The notes beneath the pieces were generated by a model. It had not been told where the DNA came from and ran no database searches. It saw only the letters and a list, made by a program, of their open reading frames with translations. 10,748 nucleotides of DNA from Nitrospirae bacterium RIFCSPLOW2_12_42_9 (GTDB lineage: Bacteria > Nitrospirota > 9FT-COMBO-42-15 > HDB-SIOI813): positions 1 through 10,748 of the forward strand of contig MHER01000034.1 of assembly GCA_001805205.1 (NCBI GenBank). The letters are read 5' to 3'. The position numbers and the translations under genes were made by a program. Below are positions 1 through 6,140 of this stretch, in pieces (the stretch's first letter is position 1; each line of letters begins with the position of its first letter).

Positions 1-23
1 AAACCTAAAGGTTTGTCCCTACA
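1..23. repeat. Partial dispersed palindrome cut by the window edge
   Basis: Bases 1-14 form a perfect palindrome, AAACCT-AA-AGGTTT, followed by GTCCCTAC at 15-22. Many environmental bacterial genomes carry interspersed palindromes whose outer arms read GTAGGG..C and G..CCCTAC around such a core. If this is one, the bases just left of the window should read GTAGGGAC. The palindromic core is seen directly; the repeat-family assignment is inference from memory. Confidence 0.4.
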
Positions 24-40
24 GCGTGGTGTACGGGGGG

Positions 41-56
41 ATTTTCAGGTGAAAAT
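41..56. repeat. Short perfect inverted repeat downstream of hemL
   Basis: ATTTTCA-GG-TGAAAAT is a perfect 7-bp stem with a 2-base centre. On the minus strand it lies about 50 bases past the hemL stop codon and is followed by a C-run rather than a U-run, so it is not a classical intrinsic terminator. It may be part of a decayed dispersed repeat or a protein-binding site. I cannot tell which. Confidence 0.35.
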
Positions 57-60
57 GCAT

Positions 61-86
61 AGCAAGCACATTCCCCGCAGCTTGCT
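61..86 (-). terminator. Weak hairpin after hemL, possible terminator
   Basis: AGCAAGC (61-67) pairs with GCTTGCT (80-86) across a 12-base loop. It begins 22 bases downstream of the hemL stop on the minus strand. The bases after the hairpin on that strand read ATGCATTTTC, so the U-tract is short and displaced and termination is uncertain. The overlapping CCCCGCAGCTTGCTG resembles the left half of a GC-rich palindrome whose right half has decayed, so a degenerate dispersed repeat is an equal alternative. Confidence 0.3.
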
Positions 87-107
87 GAAAGGAGCTTCAA
101 TATTACC

Positions 108-1391
108 TCATAACTTCCTGAATGCCCTGTATGCTGCCTTGATGGTCTTTTCTATATGCTCTTCATTATGTGCTGTTGAGAGGAATACTGCCTCAAACTG
201 TGAAGGGGCAAGATATATCCCTTCTTCAAGCATTGTGATGAAAAATTTGGCAAACGCTGCTGTGTCTGATTTCTTTGCAGATGCATAATCTGTAACAGGG
301 CCTTCTGTAAAGAAGGTGCAGAGCATACTCCCTACCCTTGTATTGTAAGTTGAAACTCCTGCTTTTTTTGCAGCATCTTTAAATCCTTCTGATAACTGCC
401 CTGACAATTTATTTAATCTATCATAGGTACCAGGTTGCGATAATATTTTTAGTGTTTCTATACCTGCAGCCATCGCAAGAGGATTCCCTGAGAGTGTACC
501 TGCCTGGTATACAGGGCCGAGCGGGGCTATCTTTTCCATTATCTCACGCTTACCGCCATATGTACCAACTGGGAGGCCTCCCCCGATTATCTTTCCGAGG
601 CATGTTATATCAGGGATTACTCCATAAAGCTCCTCTGCACCGCCATATGCAACCCTGAAACCGCTCATTACTTCATCAAAGATCAGGAGTGTCCCGAACT
701 GCTGTGATATGTCTCTTAAAAACATCAGAAACCCATTTTCCGGCGGGACTACACCCATATTTCCCGGGACAGGTTCCACGATTATACATGCTATATCATC
801 ACCGCAATCCTGCATTACCTCTTCTACTGCATCAGTATTATTAAATGGAATGGTTATAGTATGCTTTGCAAGATCGGCAGGGACACCAGGGCTGTCAGGT
901 ATGCCGAGTGTTGTTGCACCTGAACCTGCCTTTACAAGGAGGCTGTCAGCATGGCCATGATAACATCCCTCAAATTTTATAATCTTGTCCCTCTTCGTAT
1001 AGCCCCGTGCAAGCCTGATAGCGCTCATAGCTGCCTCAGTGCCTGAATTCACCATCCTTACAAGCTCCATCGATGGGAATGCCTTCCTTACCATGCCTGC
1101 AAGTTCAACCTCGAGAGGAGTTGGCGCGCCAAAACTGGTTCCCTTCCTGGTCATCTCTATAAGAGCCTGAGTGACCCTGGGGTGTGCGTGACCAGCGATC
1201 ATTGGCCCCCATTATAGTACATAATCAATATACTCATTTCCATCCACATCATATATCAGACAGCCGGAACCCCTTTCCATGAACAGTGGTTCACCTCCTA
1301 CTGCCTTAAATGCCCTTACAGGACTGTTGACCCCGCCTGGTATTAGACCAAGGGCCTTTGAGAATAATTCTTTAGATTTATCTGTCTTCAT
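108..1391 (-). pseudogene. hemL: Glutamate-1-semialdehyde 2,1-aminomutase, interrupted by in-frame TAA
   Basis: GSA aminomutase is the PLP enzyme that turns glutamate-1-semialdehyde into 5-aminolevulinate, the last C5-pathway step to haem and other tetrapyrroles. Reading from the ATG at 1391 ([10 protein letters not shown]) gives 427 codons, close to the E. coli length of 426. Family landmarks run in order: [12 protein letters not shown] near the N terminus, [43 protein letters not shown], and the PLP lysine in CLGKIIGGG (Lys267 of the full frame). Codon 60, at 1214-1212, is TAA where the family has Ser in SWGPM; both halves stay in one frame, so a single TCA-to-TAA change would explain it. 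No other damage is visible, which points to a very recent mutation or a sequence error. An ATG lies four codons after the stop, preceded by GGGGG, so re-initiation is conceivable but would drop 63 N-terminal residues. The start is backed by GGGAGG 4 bases upstream; the ATG at 1409 lies inside the G-rich repeat and is less likely. Confidence 0.9.
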
Positions 1392-1395
1392 AAGA

Positions 1396-1448
1396 CCTCC
1401 CTCCCCCACCCTTCCCTCCCCCTCAAGGGGGGAGGGTCAGGAAGGGGG
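1396..1448. repeat. GC-rich palindromic repeat in the hemL leader, with G-quadruplex potential
   Basis: The core at 1414-1436 is a hairpin: nine Watson-Crick pairs plus one G-U around a CAA loop (CCCTCCCCC against GGGGGAGGG). Imperfect outer arms extend it to about 1403-1448. On the hemL-sense strand, bases 1422 to 1396 carry G-runs of 5, 3, 3, 5, 3 and 2 separated by one- or two-base loops, an almost ideal G-quadruplex pattern that includes the hemL Shine-Dalgarno GGGAGG. Its extreme GC skew against an AT-rich surrounding suggests a dispersed palindromic (REP/MITE-like) element inserted between the divergent genes. Confidence 0.7.
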
Positions 1449-1458
1449 CATTTTCCCC

Positions 1459-1488
1459 TTGTAGTTTGCCAATCAAAGATGTTAAAAT
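1459..1488 (+). promoter_or_regulatory. Possible promoter for the ferritin-like gene
   Basis: TAAAAT at 1483-1488 matches five of six bases of the sigma-70 -10 consensus. TTGTAG at 1459-1464 is a poor -35 (three of six) with an 18-base spacer. Transcription would start near 1495, about 30 bases before the ATG at 1524, and would exclude the upstream in-frame ATG at 1479. The weak -35 keeps confidence low. Confidence 0.3.
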
Positions 1489-1523
1489 CTAACAATATTA
1501 TTTTGAACTTGTCAACGACTACT

Positions 1524-2144
1524 ATGAATATTGAAAAAGTTTTTGATTCCATAGGACAGATTGGATGGGGGATAAAAGAGATATACCAGCATTTCTTTGA
1601 ATATTTCTATGATAACCAGGATTACAGGGAACTATGGGAGGAGATGCTGCAGTGCCAGCAGAATCAGATCGAAATGCTTAACAGGTGCAGGGTTATAATT
1701 GCATCCACGCCGCATCCAGGTTATGAAACCCTGGGAAAAGATATAAACTATGAAGAACTTTTATCCCTTATAGAGAAATATAAAAAGGAGATAAAGGAAG
1801 ATCTGGATATAAACCGTGCATTAAAGATTGCATTTCATATGGAGGTCCTTGAGATCCAGGGCATATTCAATGAGATTATAAAATTACCTCAGGAGCCATA
1901 CTTTGAAATACTTACCGGGATGCATTTAGAGACCCGGCGCAGCATGGGTAGATTGGTTGTTGGCATAGAGCATATTTCATCTGACAAAGAATTTCTATAC
2001 AGGGTATTAGAGCTTAAAAATGGGATCATTGAAAGAAGGTCCGGTATTGACAGAAGGGGAAGGAGTGCCGGGTTTGAAGGGGCTGACCGCAGAGAAGGTG
2101 ACCGCAGGCATGGCAAACTTGTTAAGATAGCAGTCAAGGTTTAA
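1524..2144 (+). CDS. Ferritin-like helical protein with an Arg-rich RRSGxDRR tail, function unknown
   Basis: This is a 206-residue, soluble, mostly helical protein with no signal peptide or membrane segment. Residues about 1-160 resemble a rubrerythrin/ferritin-like four-helix bundle: IGWGIKEIYQHFFEYF, LWEEMLQCQQNQIEML, INRALKIAFHMEVLEIQGIF and MHLETRRSMGRLVVGIEHI. Several metal-ligand positions look altered, for example Gln in the second helix where the family has ExxH, so di-iron binding is doubtful. Residues 170-195 carry two Arg-Arg blocks, ERRSGIDRR and ADRREGDRR, a low-complexity basic motif seen in many signalling proteins of Nitrospirota and Deltaproteobacteria, role unclear. I chose ATG 1524 (MNIEKVFDSI) because rubrerythrin-like proteins start at this helix; the in-frame ATG at 1479 would add 15 non-helical residues. 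Neither start has a good Shine-Dalgarno. The gene lies 77 bases before the HD-GYP gene on the same strand, so co-transcription is plausible. The fold call is inference; the gene itself is well supported by length and regular codon use. Confidence 0.72.
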   Translation: MNIEKVFDSIGQIGWGIKEIYQHFFEYFYDNQDYRELWEEMLQCQQNQIEMLNRCRVIIASTPHPGYETLGKDINYEELLSLIEKYKKEIKEDLDINRALKIAFHMEVLEIQGIFNEIIKLPQEPYFEILTGMHLETRRSMGRLVVGIEHISSDKEFLYRVLELKNGIIERRSGIDRRGRSAGFEGADRREGDRRHGKLVKIAVKV

Positions 2145-2221
2145 TCTCACCATTTTTTTACCGAAAATATTACTACAGCATTTCGTAAAAATTTAATAAT
2201 AAATAGCTAATAAGATAACCA

Positions 2222-3469
2222 ATGGCTACAAAAAAGATACCAGTCCATAAACTCAAAGTAGGTATGTTTGTAGAAGAGCTTGACCGTCATTGGCTGGATT
2301 CACCCTTCTGGTTTCATAAGAAGAAGATAAAAGATCAGAAGGATGTCGATGAATTTATCAAGAGTGGTATAAAAACTATCATAATTAATACAGATAAAGG
2401 TATTGACATTGAGGAGGAGTCAATACTGGATCAACAGGAAAAGGACCATCTCTCAGAAAAGACAAAGATCCCCCAACTGACATATGAGGAATCAGTTTTT
2501 ACTGATCCTGTACCATTTACTGAAGAACTACCAAGGGCAAAAGAGATAAAGAATAATGTTTCAAATGTAGTGAAGAATATCTTTAATGATGTGAGAATGG
2601 GAAAGGCTATAGAGTTAAATGATGTTAAGACCCAGGTTAATGGTATTGTTGAATGTGTATTCAGGAACAGGGATGCCTTGTTATGTCTTGCAAATCTTAA
2701 AGATTATGACAACTATACATTTGTACATTCAGTAAATATATGTATCCTGTCTGTATCATTCGCAAGACATCTGAATTTACCAAAGACCCATTTAGAGCAT
2801 ATAGGTCTGGGGGCATTATTGCATGATTTAGGCAAGACCCAGATCCCTGAGAGTATCCTCAATAAACCCGGTAAATATACCCCTGAAGAATATAATATTA
2901 TGAAAGGACATGTAGGATTGGGTGTAGAAATACTCCGAAAGCATGACAATATCCCTGCTGAGGCAATGATGGTGGTTTTACAGCATCACGAGCGTTATAA
3001 CGGTTGTGGCTATCCACAGAAATTATATGGTGATAAGATAGATTTGATTGGCCAGATTGCAGGGATTTCAGATGTCTATGATGCGATTACCTATGACAGG
3101 GTATATCATAAGGCATTGAGTTGCCATAGCGCTGTAAAACGTCTCTATGAGTGGAATGATACTCTGTTTAACCGATTACTGATAGAAAAGTTTATACAGT
3201 GTATAGGTATATATCCCGTTGGTTCTTTTGTAGAGCTAAACACTGGTCATCGTGGTCTGGTCATATCAGTGAATCATCAGATATTATTACGGCCTAAGGT
3301 ACTTGTTCTATTTGAAGGGGATAAAAGATTAGACTCCCCATTTTCAATTGACCCTGCGATTGAAGATGATGAAAAATGTAATTTTAAATACTCTATAGAA
3401 AGAGAATTAGATCCTGAGGACTACGAAGTAAATATAAACCAATATTTGGACAGGTTTAAAACAACTTAA
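2222..3469 (+). CDS. HD-GYP domain protein, putative cyclic-di-GMP phosphodiesterase
   Basis: A 415-residue cytoplasmic protein. The N-terminal region (IPVHKLKVGMFVEELDRHWLDSPF) matches the DUF3391-type domain that often precedes HD-GYP. The HD-GYP domain covers about residues 150-340: H169 in HSVN, H201-D202 in HDLGK, H230 in MKGHV, HHER at 255-258 followed by NGCGYP at 260-265, and DVYDAIT at 284-290. All metal-binding positions I can recognise are present, so hydrolysis of cyclic-di-GMP is the likely role. The usual DRPYR motif after DVYDALT reads DRVYH here (292-296). About 75 further residues, starting VGSFVELNTGHRGLVISVN, form the small beta-rich C-terminal extension common in this subgroup. 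No receiver, PAS or membrane domain is present, so input probably comes through the N-terminal domain or a partner. The 77-base gap upstream (2145-2221) is AT-rich with no convincing promoter or hairpin, and the Shine-Dalgarno before ATG 2222 is weak. Confidence 0.93.
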   Translation: MATKKIPVHKLKVGMFVEELDRHWLDSPFWFHKKKIKDQKDVDEFIKSGIKTIIINTDKGIDIEEESILDQQEKDHLSEKTKIPQLTYEESVFTDPVPFTEELPRAKEIKNNVSNVVKNIFNDVRMGKAIELNDVKTQVNGIVECVFRNRDALLCLANLKDYDNYTFVHSVNICILSVSFARHLNLPKTHLEHIGLGALLHDLGKTQIPESILNKPGKYTPEEYNIMKGHVGLGVEILRKHDNIPAEAMMVVLQHHERYNGCGYPQKLYGDKIDLIGQIAGISDVYDAITYDRVYHKALSCHSAVKRLYEWNDTLFNRLLIEKFIQCIGIYPVGSFVELNTGHRGLVISVNHQILLRPKVLVLFEGDKRLDSPFSIDPAIEDDEKCNFKYSIERELDPEDYEVNINQYLDRFKTT

Positions 3470-3473
3470 AAAG

Positions 3474-3529
3474 AAAACCTCTCCACCAGGCTATAAGCTA
3501 TAAATCAGTTTATATGGCAGAGAGGTTTT
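3474..3529. terminator. Bidirectional intrinsic terminator between convergent genes
   Basis: AAAACCTCTC (3474-3483) is the exact reverse complement of GAGAGGTTTT (3520-3529). On the plus strand the stem is followed by further T, and on the minus strand by TTCTTTTT, so it can end the HD-GYP transcript (stop at 3469) and the ferredoxin transcript (stop at 3547). Inside the loop, ATAAA-TCAG-TTTAT (3500-3513) adds a second small stem. Confidence 0.85.
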
Positions 3530-3546
3530 TATATGTAAATGGCGCC

Positions 3547-3837
<291 letters not shown>

Positions 3838-3849
3838 TTATGTTTAAAA

Positions 3850-3879
3850 ATATTAGCATTTATAAAATTTATTTGTCAA
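3850..3879 (-). promoter_or_regulatory. Sigma-70-type promoter of the ferredoxin gene
   Basis: On the minus strand a perfect TTGACA (3879-3874) is followed by an 18-base spacer and TAATAT (3855-3850, four of six matches). Transcription would start near 3843, giving a leader of about 41 bases that holds the AAAGGAG ribosome binding site. The -35 begins 3 bases past the end of rluD, consistent with an independent promoter. Confidence 0.65.
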
Positions 3880-3882
3880 TAG

Positions 3883-4821
3883 TTATTTACCCCAGGCTTC
3901 CTTTGATATAGTTTCTATAACTTCCATCATCTCATCCGGAAGCGGGGTCTCAAATTCCATATATTTCTCTGATTGTGGATGTATGAATCCTAATTTTAGT
4001 GCATGCAACATTAACCGGTTGATCTTTGTCTTTCCCAATCTGTCATAACCCTTTCCACCGTATGTCTTGTCACCTGTTACAGGATGGTGGAGATGGGATA
4101 AATGCACACGCAACTGGTGTGTCCTCCCTGTCCGGGGTTGTAATTCCAGAAGTGTGGCATCTTTATATCGTTTAATTACTCTAAAGTTTGTAATAGAATG
4201 TTTTGGTCTGGCAGTCCTTGTGGATATCCTTTTCCGGTCCTTTATATCCCGGCCTATTGCAATTTCAATTGTACCACTGGTTTTTTTCATTACCCCCTTA
4301 ACAAGTGCTATATAGACCCTGTTTACTGAATGCAATTTAAACTGTTTAGACAAGTGCCTGTGCACAAAATCGCTTTTGGCAACTACCAGAACACCGGAAG
4401 TATCCTTGTCTAACCTGTGTACAATACCCGGGCGCTCGCGTCCTCCTATTCCTTTGAGATCTTTGCAATGATATAAAAGTGCATTGGCTAAAGTCCCGCT
4501 ATCATGTCCGGGGGCCGGATGGACAACAAGCCCTGATGATTTGTTAATCACCAGGAGATGTTCATCTTCATAGAGGATATTCAAAGGTATTGGTTCAGGC
4601 GTCATAGGTATTGGGGAAGGACATGGGATATGGACGCTGATCTCATCATAAGGATGAATTTTATAATTCGCCTTAATATTTTGTTTGTTGACTGTTATGA
4701 GATTTTCTTTGATCAGTCTCTGGATAGCAGTCCTTGAGAGGGGAAGATGGCATGATAAATAGTGGTCTATCCTCTTGGCAGATTCATTAGGGGGTACATG
4801 AAATACCTTTGTTATAGGCAT
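3883..4821 (-). CDS. rluD: RluA-family 23S rRNA pseudouridine synthase, RluD-like
   Basis: A 312-residue enzyme that isomerises uridine to pseudouridine in RNA. The N terminus (residues about 15-65, RIDHYLSCHLPLSRTAIQRLIKEN) is an S4 RNA-binding domain, followed by the RluA-type catalytic domain. Motifs include LLVINKSSGLVVHPAPGH (89-106), the catalytic HRLDKDTSG (135-143, nucleophile Asp138), and PRTGRTHQLRVH (229-240). Length and S4-plus-catalytic layout fit RluD, which modifies helix 69 of 23S rRNA in E. coli, but RluC-like specificity cannot be excluded from sequence alone. It is the last gene of the ileS-lspA-TPR run, 28 bases after the TPR gene, with no strong Shine-Dalgarno before its ATG. 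Linkage of lspA with an rluD homologue is common in bacteria. Confidence 0.94.
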   Translation of the reverse strand: MPITKVFHVPPNESAKRIDHYLSCHLPLSRTAIQRLIKENLITVNKQNIKANYKIHPYDEISVHIPCPSPIPMTPEPIPLNILYEDEHLLVINKSSGLVVHPAPGHDSGTLANALLYHCKDLKGIGGRERPGIVHRLDKDTSGVLVVAKSDFVHRHLSKQFKLHSVNRVYIALVKGVMKKTSGTIEIAIGRDIKDRKRISTRTARPKHSITNFRVIKRYKDATLLELQPRTGRTHQLRVHLSHLHHPVTGDKTYGGKGYDRLGKTKINRLMLHALKLGFIHPQSEKYMEFETPLPDEMMEVIETISKEAWGK

Positions 4822-4849
4822 GAGAAGCTGCAGCCCTGGACTAATATTT

Positions 4850-5632
4850 CTAATGCTTATGTTGCTGGAGCATCCGTAAATCCAACTTTGCCTGGATATT
4901 TTCAGGGTTTATTTCAAGTGCACGGTTGAGCAGCCTTGCAGCCTTTTCTCCATCTCCCAATAAGTTCAGGGCGCAGCCGAGCTCCCTCAGAGTTTCATCA
5001 GACTCAGGAGATATTGCAAGTACCCCTTCCCATTCTCTGATAGCCTCTTTCAATCTGTTTTCCTTTGAATATATAACCCCAAGCATATGGTGTGCGTTTA
5101 TATTGTAATGCTCTATGGAAAGAATCTCTATGAAGGCATTTTTTGCACCTTTTAAATCTCCATTTTCCATGAGGAGTCTTCCTTCAAGTTCATATGCCTC
5201 AATAAAAGAGGGGTCTTCCTCTGTTGCGCAGTTTGAATAAAAGATTGCCTTTTTCCTGTCCCCGAGACATTCAAAGGCAGTAGCAATATTGAAGAGGAGA
5301 TCAGGCGATGGGTCATCAGTCATTTTTTCAAGATATAAATATAATTTTAATGCATTACGTACATTACCTCTGGCAAGATGGATGTTTGCGAGGAGGAAAT
5401 TACAACCAAAGTTAAATGGATCGATTGCAAGTGCCTGCTGCAATACCTCGTATGCAGCGTCAATATGTTCAAGCTGCAGGTATATGTCAGCAAGTTCATA
5501 ATAGGCTTCTACCCTGTGAGGATAGAGTTCACAGGACCTCTTTAAGTATTGAACGGCCTTAAGCCAGTTACCCCGTTCAAGTGTCATCATAGCTGAATTA
5601 AACAATTTTTCCCATGACTTATGCATTTGCAT
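4850..5632 (-). CDS. Tetratricopeptide-repeat protein
   Basis: A 260-residue protein made almost wholly of TPR units of about 34 residues, at roughly 7-40, 41-74, 75-108, 109-142, 143-176, 177-210 and 211-244. Typical units are AYYELADIYLQLEHIDAAYE and LRELGCALNLLGDGEKAARL, with DP or NP closing the second helix. There is no signal peptide, membrane helix or extra catalytic domain, so it should be a cytoplasmic protein-protein scaffold with unknown partners. GGAGG 7 bases before ATG 5632 supports this start; a second ATG two codons later is possible. It begins 19 bases after lspA and is followed 28 bases on by rluD, so it is part of the same operon. Confidence 0.92.
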   Translation of the reverse strand: MQMHKSWEKLFNSAMMTLERGNWLKAVQYLKRSCELYPHRVEAYYELADIYLQLEHIDAAYEVLQQALAIDPFNFGCNFLLANIHLARGNVRNALKLYLYLEKMTDDPSPDLLFNIATAFECLGDRKKAIFYSNCATEEDPSFIEAYELEGRLLMENGDLKGAKNAFIEILSIEHYNINAHHMLGVIYSKENRLKEAIREWEGVLAISPESDETLRELGCALNLLGDGEKAARLLNRALEINPENIQAKLDLRMLQQHKH

Positions 5633-5651
5633 TTTTAAACCTCCCCGGGTG

Positions 5652-6140
5652 CTAAATACTCAATAAATCTTTTTTAGAAAACATGAACACGAACATCAGC
5701 ATTATCGTACCAATTGTAATGGCAGAGTCAGCTATATTAAAGGCCGGCCAGTGGAATCCTCTCCAGTAAAAATCAAGGAAGTCTATTACCAGTTGTAATC
5801 TTACCCGGTCCAAAAGATTTCCAATAGCCCCCCCTATTATCATTGCGATAGATGTATGTACCAACAGATCTTTTTCTGTTGCCCGTAAATACATAAAGAA
5901 TAGGATTATCAGTGCAAATAAGGAGACCCCGATAAGAAGCGCCAGTCTAAAAGAATTGGCTGCCCCGCCAAAAAGACCAAATGCTGCACCTCTGTTCTGA
6001 ATATATGTGAGGTTAAATAATCCGGGTATTACTTCTTTATAGTTATGAAGAGTCATTATATGCTGGACAACATATTTGGATACCTGATCCATAATAATAA
6101 CCCCGCCGGCAACCACTGTCAATAGAAGGTATCTGTTCAT
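5652..6140 (-). CDS. lspA: Lipoprotein signal peptidase (signal peptidase II)
   Basis: A 162-residue inner-membrane aspartic protease that cleaves the signal peptide of prolipoproteins after lipidation. It has about four membrane helices: residues 4-20, 62-84, 93-110 and 137-155. Conserved motifs are MDQVSK (17-22), QNRGAAFG (48-55), GGAIGNLLDRV (103-113) with catalytic Asp111, VIDFLDFY (118-125), and AFNIADSAI (133-141) with catalytic Asp138. The length matches the family. The ATG directly abuts the ileS TAA stop with no intervening base and no strong Shine-Dalgarno, so translation is probably coupled to ileS, the same order as in many bacteria. Confidence 0.97.
   Translation of the reverse strand: MNRYLLLTVVAGGVIIMDQVSKYVVQHIMTLHNYKEVIPGLFNLTYIQNRGAAFGLFGGAANSFRLALLIGVSLFALIILFFMYLRATEKDLLVHTSIAMIIGGAIGNLLDRVRLQLVIDFLDFYWRGFHWPAFNIADSAITIGTIMLMFVFMFSKKDLLSI

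Noticed and set aside
13..288. Plus-strand open frame of 91 codons over the 3' end of hemL
   Set aside because: It lies antisense to conserved hemL codons, has no recognisable domain, and runs through the intergenic palindromes.
709..960. Plus-strand open frame within hemL
   Set aside because: It mirrors conserved PLP-enzyme coding sequence on the other strand and has no plausible protein features.
1212..1214. Recoding of UAA as a sense codon
   Set aside because: UAA ends at least five other genes in the window, and no recoding element was recognised; a point mutation or sequence error is simpler.
1479..1523. Start of the ferritin-like gene at ATG 1479
   Set aside because: It lacks a Shine-Dalgarno, adds 15 residues unlike the helical start of the family, and sits within the possible promoter.
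2145..2221. Terminator or promoter between the ferritin-like and HD-GYP genes
   Set aside because: CGAAA and TTTCG could pair weakly, but the stem is only 5 bp with a long loop, and no matched -35/-10 pair stands out.
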